Shown here one piece after another: positions 8,667 through 18,240 of a stretch of 64,000 nt of DNA. The stretch's first letter is position 1; each line of letters begins with the position of its first letter. Source of the DNA: Streptomyces sp. QL37 (lineage in GTDB: Bacteria; Actinomycetota; Actinomycetes; Streptomycetales; Streptomycetaceae); the NCBI RefSeq assembly GCF_002941025.1, contig NZ_PTJS01000001.1, forward strand, positions 6,205,472 through 6,269,471, written 5' to 3'. The notes beneath the pieces are model-generated. The model saw nothing but the letters and a program-made list of their open reading frames with translations. It was not told the DNA's origin and made no database searches. A program made the position numbers and the translations under genes.

Positions 8667-9998
8667 CTAATTTGCAGGGCCTGCGCCCTCCGGCGTGACC
8701 GCCTTCGCGGCAGGCAGTGGCCGGGGCGGGCGGGGGCCGGTGTACTGCCCGCTGGGGCGCAGGCGCAACGGCCGTTCCGTGTACTCCTCCATCGCGTGGG
8801 CGATCCAGCCCGCGGTGCGGGAGACGGCGAACACGGTCTCACCCGTTTCGGCGGGCATGCCGTACGCGACGGAGAAGGCGGCCAGGGCCAGGTCGACGTT
8901 GGCGTGCAGAGCCGTGTGGCGGGCGGTGGTCGCGACCACGTCGCGGGCCGCCGCGACCACCGGGGCCGCCCGCGGAATCTCGTCCAGCAGGGAGAAGAGC
9001 TCACCGGCCCGCGGGTCCTCGCCCTTGTACAGGCGGTGGCCGAGCCCGGGTACCCGTCGGCCGGCGCGCAGATGGTCCGCGACGACCGGGGCCGCGCCGC
9101 CCCGGTCCACCACCTCGGCCAGCATGCGGTGCGCCGGCCCGCTCGCGGCCCCGTGCAGTGGGCCCTCCAGCACGCCGAGTCCCGCGGAGACCACGGCGTA
9201 CGGGTTCGCGTGGGTCGAGGCGGCGACCCGGACCGCCAGGGTCGAGGCCGCGAGATCGTGGTCGGCCAGCAGCGCGAGCGCCCTGTCGAGCACGGCCAGT
9301 GCCGCCGCGTCCGCGGGCCGCGCGGAGAGTTTCGGCCACAGCCGGGCCGCCAGCGAGCCCTCGGCCCCCGCCTCGCCGTCGGCACCGTCCCCGGCTGCCG
9401 GCAGGGCGCCGACCAGGGTGGGAATCAGGCTGCGCGCACTGTTGAGCACCCCCTCGGGGGAGAGGTCGAACCGCAGGGGATCGGCGGACGCGGCCGCGGC
9501 GACAGCGGCGCGGAGCCGGTCCGTCGCGCTGCTGTGCCGCGGCATCGAGGCGGCCGTCCGCCGGGCCGCCGCGAGGGATTCGCGCGCCGCGGTGAAGCGG
9601 ATGCCGGGGCGCAGCTCACCGGTCCAGATCCACTCGGCGACCTCCTCGTAGCCGTGGTGGCGGGCGAGTTCGGTCGCGTCCACGCCGCGGAAGAAGTAGC
9701 GGTCCGGCTCGATGAGCGTGATGCCGGTGCGGAAGACCAGATCGCCCGCGGCGGACGGCGAGGGCTCCCTGCGTCCGGTACGGCGGGCCAGGGCGTCCAC
9801 CTCGGTGGCGTCGAACGTACTGCCGCGACCGCCGGGGGTCCGTGTGCTGGCGAGCTGCCCCCGGCTCACGTAGGCGTACACGGTCTCGGGCTTCACCCCG
9901 AGGCGTTCGGCCGCCTCCCGGGTGGTGAGCCTGCGGGGTGCGGCCCCTTCGGCTCCCGCGTCCTGCGTGCCGGTTCCGTGCGCCGAGTCATGCGTCAT
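8667..9998 (-). CDS. Citrate synthase-like enzyme with N-terminal HTH domain
   Basis: A 443-aa protein. Residues about 20-60 form a MerR/excisionase-like HTH (RLTTREAAERLGVKPETVYAYVSR). The rest is citrate-synthase fold with the catalytic residues in place: His in GPLHGAAS, His in GLGHRLYKGEDPR and Asp in NVDLALAAF. It could be a citrate or 2-methylcitrate synthase that also binds DNA, or a regulator that senses acyl-CoA/oxaloacetate with a retired active site. It diverges from a second citrate synthase across a 140-bp AT-rich region full of TTGA/TCAA half-sites, a natural target for its own HTH. The ATG at 9998 has GGTGGG upstream; ATGs at 10016 and 10022 are alternatives. Confidence 0.85.
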   Translation of the reverse strand: MTHDSAHGTGTQDAGAEGAAPRRLTTREAAERLGVKPETVYAYVSRGQLASTRTPGGRGSTFDATEVDALARRTGRREPSPSAAGDLVFRTGITLIEPDRYFFRGVDATELARHHGYEEVAEWIWTGELRPGIRFTAARESLAAARRTAASMPRHSSATDRLRAAVAAAASADPLRFDLSPEGVLNSARSLIPTLVGALPAAGDGADGEAGAEGSLAARLWPKLSARPADAAALAVLDRALALLADHDLAASTLAVRVAASTHANPYAVVSAGLGVLEGPLHGAASGPAHRMLAEVVDRGGAAPVVADHLRAGRRVPGLGHRLYKGEDPRAGELFSLLDEIPRAAPVVAAARDVVATTARHTALHANVDLALAAFSVAYGMPAETGETVFAVSRTAGWIAHAMEEYTERPLRLRPSGQYTGPRPPRPLPAAKAVTPEGAGPAN

Positions 9999-10054
9999 GG
10001 CGCCCACCGTATCCATGTCCATGTATGCCGGATCATCTCCCACGGCGCTTCATG

Positions 10055-10107
10055 TTGATGCAATCAATATTGACAACCTCAAAGTCAACCATGGACAGTC
10101 GAATCAA
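10055..10107. promoter_or_regulatory. Cluster of TTGAY/RTCAA inverted repeats between the two citrate synthase genes
   Basis: This locally AT-rich stretch contains TTGAT (10055), ATCAA (10063), TTGAC (10070), GTCAA (10084) and ATCAA (10103). They form the overlapping palindromes TTGAT-GCA-ATCAA (10055-10067) and TCAATATTGA (10064-10073), and the wider pair TTGAC-N9-GTCAA. TTGACA at 10070-10075 could also serve as a -35 box. The likely reader is the HTH domain of the minus-strand citrate synthase-like protein. Confidence 0.6.
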
Positions 10108-10139
10108 TGTACTGCTCAATGATGGAGGAGAGACCTGCC

Positions 10140-11303
10140 ATGCCTGCCTCGCACACGGAAACCGCCCCGCTCGACGTGCCCCGGGGACTCGCCGGCGTGA
10201 TCGTCACCGAGACCGCGCTCGGGGACGTACGCGGGCGCGAGGGGTTCTACCACTACCGGCAGTACTCGGCGGTCGAGCTCGCGCAGAGCCGCGGCTTCGA
10301 GGACGTCTGGTACCTGATGTTCCACGGCGAACTGCCCGGCCGGACCGAGAGCGCCGGCTTCGCCGCCCGCACGGCCGGCCTGCGCCGGCTGCCCGCCGAG
10401 GTGCGGGAGGCGCTGCCCGCCATCGCCCGGGCCGGGGCGCTCTCCGGGCCGCTCGCCGGACTGCGTACGGCGCTCTCGCTGCTCGGCGCCTCGGCCGGGT
10501 TCCGTCCGGTGTACGACATCGGGGCCGGCCGCCGCCGTGAGGACGCCCTCGCCGTATGCGCGGCCGTCCCCACCGTGCTGACCTCCCTGTACCGGCTCGG
10601 CCAGGGTCTGGAGCCGGTCGAACCGCGTGACGACCTCCCGTTCGCCGCGAACTACCTGTACATGCTCACCGGTGAGGAGCCCGACGCCGTACGGACCGCG
10701 GCCGTCGAGCGGTACCTCGTCTCCACCGTCGACCACGGTTTCAACGCGTCCACCTTCACAGCCCGGGTGATCGCCTCCACCGGCGCGGATGTCGCCGCCT
10801 GCCTCGTCGGGGCCGTCGGCGCGCTCTCCGGCCCGCTGCACGGCGGCGCGCCCAGCCGGGCGCTGGACACCCTGGACGCCATCGGCACCCCGGACCGGAT
10901 CGACGGCTGGATCCGTGGACGGGTCCTCGCGGGGGAGCGGATCATGGGATTCGGGCATCCCGTCTATCGGACCGAGGACCCGCGCTCACGGATGCTCCGT
11001 TCGGTCGCGCAGAGCTTCGGGGGCCCGCTCGTCGACTTCGCAGTGGAGGTCGAACGCCAGGTGGAGGCGATCCTCGCCGAGCTCAAGCCGGGCCGCGAGC
11101 TGCACACCAACGTGGAGTTCTACGCCGGCGTCGTCATGGAGCTCTGCGGGCTGCCCCGTGAGATGTTCACGCCCACCTTCTGCGCCGCGCGCATGGTCGG
11201 CTGGAGCGCCAATATCCTGGAACAGGCGGAGGACTCGAAGATCATCCGCCCGGCGGCCCGCTATGCCGGGCCGCAGCCTCCGCAGCCCGTACCGGCTCTC
11301 TGA
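10140..11303 (+). CDS. Citrate synthase (type II, citrate/methylcitrate synthase family)
   Basis: A 387-aa enzyme that condenses acetyl-CoA (or propionyl-CoA) with oxaloacetate. Active-site histidines are visible in SGPLHGGAP and GFGHPVYRTEDPR. The third catalytic residue, Asp in the classical NVDFYSG motif, is Glu here (NVEFYAG), a variant I have seen in actinobacterial relatives. The ATG at 10140 has GGAGGAG 9 nt upstream. It is divergent from the HTH-fused paralogue and followed after 20 bases by a CobW-type gene with its own ribosome site, so the two may be co-transcribed. Citrate and 2-methylcitrate synthase activity cannot be told apart from the sequence. Confidence 0.88.
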   Translation: MPASHTETAPLDVPRGLAGVIVTETALGDVRGREGFYHYRQYSAVELAQSRGFEDVWYLMFHGELPGRTESAGFAARTAGLRRLPAEVREALPAIARAGALSGPLAGLRTALSLLGASAGFRPVYDIGAGRRREDALAVCAAVPTVLTSLYRLGQGLEPVEPRDDLPFAANYLYMLTGEEPDAVRTAAVERYLVSTVDHGFNASTFTARVIASTGADVAACLVGAVGALSGPLHGGAPSRALDTLDAIGTPDRIDGWIRGRVLAGERIMGFGHPVYRTEDPRSRMLRSVAQSFGGPLVDFAVEVERQVEAILAELKPGRELHTNVEFYAGVVMELCGLPREMFTPTFCAARMVGWSANILEQAEDSKIIRPAARYAGPQPPQPVPAL

Positions 11304-11323
11304 CCGACCCGAGGAAGGCCACG

Positions 11324-12385
11324 TTGACCCCGCCCCACGCCCCGCAGATCCCGGTCGTCGTCCTGGCGGGGTTCCTCGGATCCGGCAAGACGACTCTTCT
11401 CAACCACCTGCTCCGCAACAGGGCGGGCAACAGGATCGGCGTCATCGTCAACGACTTCGGGGCCATCGAGATCGACGCCATGACCGTCGCGGGGCAGGTC
11501 GGATCGACCGTCTCGCTGGGCAACGGCTGTCTGTGCTGCGCGGTCGACGCGAGCGAGCTCGACGCCTATCTGGAGACGCTGACCGGGCCGGCCGCGCGCC
11601 TCGACGTGATCGTCATCGAGGCCAGCGGTCTCGCCGAGCCCCAGGAACTCGTACGGATGCTGCTGGCCAGCGACAATCCGCACATCCGGTACGGGGGACT
11701 GGTCGAGGTCGTCGACGCGGCCGAATTCCCCGCCACGCGCGAGCGCCACCCCGAGATCGACCGCCACCTCGCGGCCGCCGACCTGATCGTCCTGAACAAG
11801 ACGGACCGGGTCTCGGACGAAGAACTGGCGGCGGTGCGGGAGACGGCCGGGACGGCGGGTGCCGGAGCCGCGGTCATCCGCGCCGCGTACGGCAGGATCG
11901 ACCCGGAGCTGCTCTTCGATCCCGTCCTCCGGCCGGACGAGGACGACTCGTTCCGCCAGCTGACGTTCGAGGACCTGCTCCCCGAGGCCGACCGCACGCA
12001 CGAGGAACACCTGCACACGGCGTACGAGAGTGTCTCCTTCACCGCCGGCGTGCCGCTCGACCCCCGCCGCTTCATGGCATTCCTCGACTCCCGGCCGGCG
12101 GGCCTCTACCGGATCAAGGGCTTCGCCGACTTCGGTGCGGGCGACCCCGGCAACCGGTACGCCCTGCACGCGGTCGGGAGGTTCCTACGTTTCGTGCCGG
12201 AGCGCTGGGCACGTGACGAACCGCGGCGGACCCAGCTGGTGCTGATCGGCTCCGGAATCGACGCCGCGGCCCTGCACAAGGAGCTGGAGGCCTGCCAGGA
12301 CGCGTGGCAGGACGCCACGGAGGAGCTGGAGCGCAGCATGTGGGGCGTCCTGCGGTACGTACGGCGGCCGGACGACGAGGACTGA
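11324..12385 (+). CDS. CobW/P47K-family GTPase, putative metallochaperone (COG0523)
   Basis: A 353-aa G3E GTPase. The P-loop GFLGSGKTT is at residues 16-24, the metal-binding CxCC (GCLCC) at 68-72 and the guanine-specificity motif NKTD near 155. The C-terminal CobW domain ends with RYVRRPDDED. The family inserts or delivers metals, often zinc under limitation. The chosen start is TTG at 11324 because GAGGAAGG lies 5 nt upstream and the protein begins directly before the GTPase domain. It is 20 bases downstream of the citrate synthase gene on the same strand. No Zur-type site was recognised upstream. Confidence 0.85.
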   Translation: MTPPHAPQIPVVVLAGFLGSGKTTLLNHLLRNRAGNRIGVIVNDFGAIEIDAMTVAGQVGSTVSLGNGCLCCAVDASELDAYLETLTGPAARLDVIVIEASGLAEPQELVRMLLASDNPHIRYGGLVEVVDAAEFPATRERHPEIDRHLAAADLIVLNKTDRVSDEELAAVRETAGTAGAGAAVIRAAYGRIDPELLFDPVLRPDEDDSFRQLTFEDLLPEADRTHEEHLHTAYESVSFTAGVPLDPRRFMAFLDSRPAGLYRIKGFADFGAGDPGNRYALHAVGRFLRFVPERWARDEPRRTQLVLIGSGIDAAALHKELEACQDAWQDATEELERSMWGVLRYVRRPDDED

Positions 12386-12410
12386 GTCCCCGGCGCCCGG
12401 CCCGGGAGTC

Positions 12411-14861
12411 CTACAGCGGTCCGGCGATCACCGCGACCGGACTCGTCAGCGGTGTACCCGAACCGTCACGGCGCGGATCCGGGTCCGGAAGCTCGGCCGG
12501 TGCGCCGTTCTTCTGGGCCGCCCGTGCCGGGGTCTCGCCCGCCCAGGCGAACACCAGGACGTCCTCCCCCTTGAGGAAGCGCTGGCAGCGCACCCCGCCG
12601 GTGGCCCTGCCCTTACGTGGGTACTGGTCGAACGGGGTGAGCTTCCAGGTCCGCTCGGAGTCGTCCAGCGTGCCGTGCGAACCGGCGACCGTGAACACCG
12701 CCGCGTCCGCCGAGGGATCCACCGCCGCGAACGCGAGCACGGTCGCGCCCGCCGCGAGCTTGACACCCGCCATGCCGCCCGCGGGACGTCCCTGCGGACG
12801 CACCGACGCGGCCGGATAGCGCAGCAGCTGGGCGTCGGACGTGATGAAGACCAGGTCCTCCTCGCCCGTACGCAGCTGCTTCGCGCCGACGATCCGGTCA
12901 CCGTCCTTCAGCGAGATGACCTCCAACTCGTCCTTGTTGGCGGGATAGTCGGGCACCACGCGCTTCACCACGCCCTGCAAGGTGCCGATGGCCAGGCCCT
13001 GTGCCTCCTCGTCGAGGGTGGTGAGGCAGATCAGCTCCTCGTCCGGCTCCAGCGTCAGGAACTCCGAGATCTGGGCGCCGCCCGACAGGTTCGGAGCGGC
13101 ATGGGTGTCCGGCAGCTGCGGCAGGTCGATCACCGAGAGCCGGAGCAGCCGTCCGCTGGACGTCACCGCGCCCACGTCCCCGCGTGCCGTCGCGGGGACG
13201 GCGGACACGATCGCGTCGTGCTTCGCGCGCCTGGCGTCCTCGGCCTGGGGGATCGGATCCGCGTTGGCCGTACGGGCCAGGAGGCCGGTCGAGGAGAGGA
13301 GTACCTGGCACGGGTCGTCGGCGACCTCCAGCGGCACCGAGGCGACCTGTGAACCGGCCGACTCCAGCAGCACCGTGCGCCGCTCGGTGCCGAACTTCTT
13401 CGCCACCGCGGCCAGTTCGGCCGAGACCAGCTTCCGGAGCTCGGCGTCCGACTCCAGGATCGCGGTCAGCTGGGCGATCTCCTCGTTGAGCTGGTCGCGC
13501 TCGCTCTCCAGCTCGATCCTGTCGAAGCGCGTGAGCCTGCGCAGCGGGGTGTCCAGGATGTACTGGGTCTGGATCTCGCTCAGCGAGAAGCGCTCCATCA
13601 GGCGCTCCTTCGCCTGCGCCGAGTTGTCGCTGTCCCGGATGAGCCGGATGACCTCGTCGATGTCGAGCAGCGCCACGAGGAGGCCCTCGACCAGGTGCAG
13701 CCGGTTACGCCGCTTGGTCCTGCGGAACTCGCTGCGCCGGCGCACCACGTCGAAGCGGTGGTCGAGATAGACCTCGAGGAGCTCCTTGAGCCCCAGGGTG
13801 AGCGGCTGTCCGTCGACCAGCGCGACGTTGTTGATGCCGAAGGACTCCTCCATCGGCGTCAGCTTGTAGAGCTGCTCCAGCACGGCCTCCGGCACGAAGC
13901 CGTTCTTGACCTCGATCACCAGACGCAGACCGTGCGCCCGGTCGGTGAGGTCCTTGACGTCCGCGATGCCCTGGAGCTTCTTCGAGCCGACGAGGTCCTT
14001 GATCTTGGCGATCACCTTCTCCGGGCCGACGGTGAAGGGGAGTTCGGTGACGACGAGACCCTTGCGACGGGCCGTGACGCTCTCTATGGCGACCGTGGCG
14101 CGGATCTTGAACGTGCCGCGCCCTGCGGCGTAGGCGTCCTTGATGCCGCCGAGGCCGACGATCCGGCCGCCGGTGGGCAGGTCGGGTCCCGGGACGAAGC
14201 GCATCAGCGTCTCGAGGTCCGCGCCCGGGTGCCGGATGAGGTGGCGGGCGGCGGCGATGACCTCGCCGAGGTTGTGCGGGGGCATGTTGGTCGCCATGCC
14301 GACCGCGATGCCGGAAGCGCCGTTGACCAGGAGGTTCGGGTACGCGGCCGGGAGGACGACCGGCTCCTGCTCCTGGCCGTCGTAGTTCGACTGGAAGTCG
14401 ACGGTGTCCTCGTCGATCGACTCCGTCATGAGTGACGTGGCGTCGGCCATCCGGCACTCGGTGTACCGCATGGCGGCGGGCGGGTCGTCGTTGCCCAGTG
14501 AGCCGAAGTTGCCGTGCCCGTCGACGAGGGGCAGGCGCATCGAGAACGGCTGTGCCATGCGCACCAGTGCGTCGTAGATCGACGCGTCACCGTGCGGGTG
14601 CAGTTTGCCCATCACTTCGCCGACGACCCGTGCGCACTTCACGTAGCCGCGGTCGGGGCGGAGCCCCATCTCGTTCATCTGGGACACGATGCGGCGGTGC
14701 ACGGGCTTCATGCCGTCGCGGGCGTCGGGCAGAGCCCTGGAGTAGATCACCGAGTACGCGTACTCGAGGAAGGAGCCCTGCATTTCGTCGACGACGTCGA
14801 TGTCGAGGATCTTCTCCTCGAAGTCGTCCGGCGGCGGGGTTTTCGTGCTGCGGCGGGCCAT
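12411..14861 (-). CDS. parC: DNA topoisomerase IV subunit A (ParC)
   Basis: The DNA-breaking and rejoining subunit of topoisomerase IV, 816 aa. The catalytic tyrosine is Tyr133 in [10 protein letters not shown]. The quinolone-resistance region reads [20 protein letters not shown] (89-108). The C-terminal beta-pinwheel repeats are present, but the gyrase-specific box is degenerate (PRKGRATGG instead of a canonical QRRGGKG). This supports topoisomerase IV rather than gyrase. The ATG at 14861 ([11 protein letters not shown]) has GAAGGAG upstream. A long open extension on the same strand antisense to the peptidase gene is not used. It converges with the CobW gene and diverges from the M16 peptidases. 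Confidence 0.94.
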   Translation of the reverse strand: MARRSTKTPPPDDFEEKILDIDVVDEMQGSFLEYAYSVIYSRALPDARDGMKPVHRRIVSQMNEMGLRPDRGYVKCARVVGEVMGKLHPHGDASIYDALVRMAQPFSMRLPLVDGHGNFGSLGNDDPPAAMRYTECRMADATSLMTESIDEDTVDFQSNYDGQEQEPVVLPAAYPNLLVNGASGIAVGMATNMPPHNLGEVIAAARHLIRHPGADLETLMRFVPGPDLPTGGRIVGLGGIKDAYAAGRGTFKIRATVAIESVTARRKGLVVTELPFTVGPEKVIAKIKDLVGSKKLQGIADVKDLTDRAHGLRLVIEVKNGFVPEAVLEQLYKLTPMEESFGINNVALVDGQPLTLGLKELLEVYLDHRFDVVRRRSEFRRTKRRNRLHLVEGLLVALLDIDEVIRLIRDSDNSAQAKERLMERFSLSEIQTQYILDTPLRRLTRFDRIELESERDQLNEEIAQLTAILESDAELRKLVSAELAAVAKKFGTERRTVLLESAGSQVASVPLEVADDPCQVLLSSTGLLARTANADPIPQAEDARRAKHDAIVSAVPATARGDVGAVTSSGRLLRLSVIDLPQLPDTHAAPNLSGGAQISEFLTLEPDEELICLTTLDEEAQGLAIGTLQGVVKRVVPDYPANKDELEVISLKDGDRIVGAKQLRTGEEDLVFITSDAQLLRYPAASVRPQGRPAGGMAGVKLAAGATVLAFAAVDPSADAAVFTVAGSHGTLDDSERTWKLTPFDQYPRKGRATGGVRCQRFLKGEDVLVFAWAGETPARAAQKNGAPAELPDPDPRRDGSGTPLTSPVAVIAGPL

Positions 14862-15107
14862 CGCGGCTGCGACTCCTTCACAGATTCTGTCGGGCAACCT
14901 CAGGTTCTGACGCCGACCATTGTGGCCCGCCGTACTGACAACACCGACCTCGACCCGTCCGAAGCGGTCCTCAGGGCCTCCGCGGAGCCCCCGTCCACGG
15001 CAGTATCCACGACAACATTCACCCGACGGGAACTTCGCCAGGTGCCCGTGCGCTTGCCTAGAGTGGCAGGTCCGGCAGGAAATCCTGTACCGATCGAAGG
15101 GACGTAC

Positions 15108-16460
15108 ATGCCCATGGGTCACACGGCCACAGCCCAGGCCGGCTCCGGCGGCTTGACGGCGACCGAGCACCGTCTGGCCAACGGCCTGCGCGTGGTGCTC
15201 TCCGAGGACCATCTGACCCCCGTCGCGGCGGTCTGCCTCTGGTACGACGTCGGCTCCCGCCACGAGGTGAAGGGGCGCACGGGTCTGGCTCACCTCTTCG
15301 AGCACCTGATGTTCCAGGGCTCGGGCCAGGTCAAGGGGAACGGGCACTTCGAGCTGGTGCAAGGGGCCGGTGGTTCCCTGAACGGCACGACCAGCTTCGA
15401 ACGCACCAACTACTTCGAGACGATGCCCACGCACCAGCTGGAGCTGGCCCTGTGGCTCGAGGCCGACCGGATGGGCTCCCTGCTCGCCGCGCTCGACGAG
15501 GAGTCCATGGAGAACCAGCGGGACGTCGTGAAGAACGAGCGCCGCCAGCGCTACGACAACGTCCCGTACGGCACGGCCTTCGAGAAGCTCACCGCGCTCG
15601 CCTACCCGGAGGGCCACCCCTACCACCACACGCCCATCGGCTCGATGGCCGACCTGGACGCGGCGACGCTGGAGGACGCGCAGGCGTTCTTCCGTACGTA
15701 CTACGCGCCGAACAACGCCGTGCTCTCCGTGGTCGGGGACATCGACCCGGAGCAGACGCTGGCCTGGATCGAGAAGTACTTCGGTTCCATCCCCTCGCAC
15801 GACGGCAAGCAGCCCCCGCGCGACGGCACGCTGCCCGGCATCATCGGCGAGCAGCTGCGCGAAGTGGTCCAGGAGGAGGTCCCCGCGCGTGCGCTGATGG
15901 CCGCCTACCGGCTGCCGCACGACGGCACCCGCGAGTGCGACGCCGCGGACCTGGCCCTGACCGTGCTCGGCGGCGGCGAGTCGTCCCGCCTGCACAACCG
16001 GCTGGTGCGCCGCGACCGTACGGCGGTGGCCGCCGGGTTCGGGCTGCTCAGGCTGGCCGGCGCGCCGTCGCTGGGCTGGCTGGACGTCAAGACGTCCGGT
16101 GGCGTCGAGGTGCCGCAGATCGAGGCTGCGGTCGACGAGGAGCTGGCCCGCTTCGCCGAGGAGGGCCCCACGCCGGAGGAGATGGAGCGCGCCCAGGCGC
16201 AGTTGGAGCGCGAGTGGCTCGACCGGCTCGGCACGGTCGCCGGCCGCGCCGACGAACTGTGCCGGTACGCCGTCCTGTTCGGCGACCCGCAGCTCGCCCT
16301 GACCGCGGTGGGCCGTGTGCTCGACGTGACGGCCGACGAGGTCAAGGCAGCCGCCCGGGCGCATCTGCGCCCTGACAACCGTGCGGTCCTGGTCTACGAG
16401 CCGGTGGAACCGGCGGACGAGACCGAGGGCACCGACGCGCCCGAGGGGGCCGACAAGTGA
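15108..16460 (+). CDS. M16-family zinc metallopeptidase (catalytic partner)
   Basis: A 450-aa pitrilysin-type protein with the inverted zinc motif HxxEH (H62-LF-E65-H66, in AHLFEHLMF) and the usual downstream acidic residues (NYFETMPTHQLE). M16 proteins form clamshell dimers in which one subunit is catalytic. The next gene encodes a paralogue without the motif, so this gene supplies the active site. The ATG at 15108 follows GAAGGGA; TAGAGT at 15059-15064 is a possible -10. There is no signal peptide, so it should be cytoplasmic. The overlap with the next start (GTGA) suggests stoichiometric expression of the pair. Confidence 0.88.
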   Translation: MPMGHTATAQAGSGGLTATEHRLANGLRVVLSEDHLTPVAAVCLWYDVGSRHEVKGRTGLAHLFEHLMFQGSGQVKGNGHFELVQGAGGSLNGTTSFERTNYFETMPTHQLELALWLEADRMGSLLAALDEESMENQRDVVKNERRQRYDNVPYGTAFEKLTALAYPEGHPYHHTPIGSMADLDAATLEDAQAFFRTYYAPNNAVLSVVGDIDPEQTLAWIEKYFGSIPSHDGKQPPRDGTLPGIIGEQLREVVQEEVPARALMAAYRLPHDGTRECDAADLALTVLGGGESSRLHNRLVRRDRTAVAAGFGLLRLAGAPSLGWLDVKTSGGVEVPQIEAAVDEELARFAEEGPTPEEMERAQAQLEREWLDRLGTVAGRADELCRYAVLFGDPQLALTAVGRVLDVTADEVKAAARAHLRPDNRAVLVYEPVEPADETEGTDAPEGADK

Positions 16461-17869
16461 CCGACGCCGCCGTGACTGGAGTAGCGATGGAGTACCACCC
16501 GCAGCCGACCGCCGGCGAGGCCAGGCCCTGGGCCTTCCCCGCGCCCGAGCGCGGCGCCCTGCCCAACGGGCTGACCGTGCTGCGCTGCCACCGGCCCGGC
16601 CAGCAGGTCGTCGCCGTGGAGATCTTCCTGGACGCCCCGCTGGACGCCGAGCCCGAGGGCCTGGACGGTGTGGCCACGATCATGGCGCGCGCTCTCTCCG
16701 AGGGCACGGACAAGCGCTCCGCGGAGGAGTTCGCGGCCGAGCTGGAGCGGTGCGGCGCCACGCTGGACGCCCACGCGGACCACCCGGGTGTCCGCGTCTC
16801 CCTGGAGGTACCCGTCTCCCGGCTGGCCAAGGCACTCGGCCTGGTCGCGGAGGCTCTGCGGGCCCCGGCCTTCGCGGAGAGCGAGATCGAGCGCCTCGTG
16901 GGCAACCGCCTCGACGAGATCCCGCACGAGCAGGCCAACCCGGCCCGGCGCGCCGCCAAGCAGCTCTCCAAGGAGCTCTTCCCCGCCACCGCACGGATGT
17001 CGCGCCCGCGCCAGGGCACCGAGGAGACGGTCCGGCGGATCGACGCCGCCGCCGTACGCGCCTTCTACGACGCCCACGTCCGCCCGTCCACCGCGACGGC
17101 GGTCGTCGTCGGCGACCTCACCGAGGTGGACCTGGACGCGCTGCTCTCCGACACGGTCGGCGACTGGTCGGGCAATGCCGGCCAGGCCCGGCCCGTGCCC
17201 CCGATCACCGCGGACGACACCGGCCGTGTCGTCATCGTGGACCGTCCGGGAGCCGTGCAGACGCAGCTGCTGATCGGCCGGATCGGCGCGGACCGGCACG
17301 ACAGCGTGTGGCCCGCCCAGGTCCTCGGCACGTACTGCCTGGGAGGCACCCTGACCTCCCGGCTGGACCGCGTGCTGCGTGAGGAGAAGGGCTACACCTA
17401 CGGCGTCCGGGCCTTCGGCCAGGTGCTGCGCTCGACGGCGCCCGGCTCCTCGTCCGGGGCGGCGGGTGCGGCGATGCTCGCCATCAGCGGGTCCGTCGAC
17501 ACCGAGTCCACCGGCCCCGCGCTGGACGACCTCTGGAAGGTCCTGCGCACCCTGGCGGCCGAGGGGCTCACCGACGCCGAGCGGGAGACCGCCGTGCAGA
17601 ACCTCGTGGGCGTCGCCCCTCTCAAGTACGAGACGGCGGCCTCCGTCGCGGGCACCCTGGCCGACCAGGTGGAGCAGCACCTCCCGGACGACTACCAGGC
17701 GAAGCTGTACGCACGCCTGGCCGACACCGGCACGGTCGAGGCGACCGCCGCCGTGGTCAACGCGTTCCCGGTCGACCGGCTGGTCACCGTCCTGGTCGGG
17801 GACGCCGCCCAGATCAAGGAGCCCGTGGAGGCTCTCGGTATCGGTGAGGTGTCGGTCGTCAGCGGCTGA
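16457..17869 (+). CDS. M16-family peptidase-like protein (non-catalytic partner)
   Basis: A 470-aa M16 homologue. The region where HxxEH should stand reads GLDGVATIMARALSEGT, so zinc ligands are absent. The C-terminal arginine/tyrosine motif region (LREEKGYTYGVRAF) that shapes the substrate cavity is kept. This is the usual pattern of an active/inactive M16 pair. The GTG at 16457 overlaps the upstream stop, with GAGGGGG 8 nt before it. An in-frame ATG at 16487 with GGAG 5 nt upstream is an equally good candidate. A strong terminator follows, closing the two-gene operon. Substrates are unknown. Confidence 0.86.
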   Translation: MTDAAVTGVAMEYHPQPTAGEARPWAFPAPERGALPNGLTVLRCHRPGQQVVAVEIFLDAPLDAEPEGLDGVATIMARALSEGTDKRSAEEFAAELERCGATLDAHADHPGVRVSLEVPVSRLAKALGLVAEALRAPAFAESEIERLVGNRLDEIPHEQANPARRAAKQLSKELFPATARMSRPRQGTEETVRRIDAAAVRAFYDAHVRPSTATAVVVGDLTEVDLDALLSDTVGDWSGNAGQARPVPPITADDTGRVVIVDRPGAVQTQLLIGRIGADRHDSVWPAQVLGTYCLGGTLTSRLDRVLREEKGYTYGVRAFGQVLRSTAPGSSSGAAGAAMLAISGSVDTESTGPALDDLWKVLRTLAAEGLTDAERETAVQNLVGVAPLKYETAASVAGTLADQVEQHLPDDYQAKLYARLADTGTVEATAAVVNAFPVDRLVTVLVGDAAQIKEPVEALGIGEVSVVSG

Positions 17870-17878
17870 CGGAACCGG

Positions 17879-17924
17879 ACATGACGGACCCCGGCAGGTG
17901 ACTCCCGCCGGGGTTCTGTCATGT
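17879..17924 (+). terminator. Hairpin terminator after the M16 operon
   Basis: A long inverted repeat with arms ACATGAC..ACCCCGGC and GCCGGGGT..GTCATGT surrounds an 11-nt loop and starts 10 nt after the stop. Confidence 0.85.
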
Positions 17925-18065
17925 GTCCGTATTGGGGAGAAGTTCGCGGTATGTCCTGTGGGATGTACGACAAAAGGCCCTTTCCGTTTGGCGGCGGAAA
18001 GTCTCCCGATCTAGCGTCGGCGCGGCTGTCCGCCGGACGATTGCCGCGCCCGCGGCGCCGGACAG

Positions 18066-18220
18066 TCATCGCCGAGTCCCCGTCAGGCGCGAGCCTGGGG
18101 AGCCGGGGACCCACGAAGTCCCTGGGGTGAATCGGATCCCTGTACCTCCTCGGAGGCTCGGGGGCCCGTAGGAGACCTTCCTGCTCCGAACCCGTCAGCT
18201 AACCCGGTAGGCGAGAAGGA
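18066..18220 (+). promoter_or_regulatory. ydaO/yuaA-type c-di-AMP riboswitch
   Basis: The leader of the M23 peptidase gene carries the conserved islands of this riboswitch in order: TCGCCGAGTCC (18069), GGGGAGCCGGGGACCCA (from 18097), CTGGGGTGAATCGG (18122), GTAGGAGACCTTCCTGCTCCGAACCC (from 18168, given here only as landmarks) and CCGTCAGCTAACCCGGTAGG (18192-18211). The 5' CGCC pairs with the closing GGCG. In Streptomyces this RNA class is known before cell-wall hydrolase genes, where c-di-AMP turns expression down. It ends about 20 nt before the start codon. Confidence 0.92.
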
Positions 18221-18240
18221 AGGAAAGGATCAGCCCCTCC

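Noticed and set aside
12386..12410. Possible terminator between the CobW gene and parC
   Set aside because: The GC-rich 25-base gap shows only a short imperfect stem, too weak to call.
14862..16364. N-terminal extension of the parC frame over the peptidase gene
   Set aside because: It is antisense to an M16 gene with HxxEH; ParC begins at [11 protein letters not shown] with a good ribosome site.
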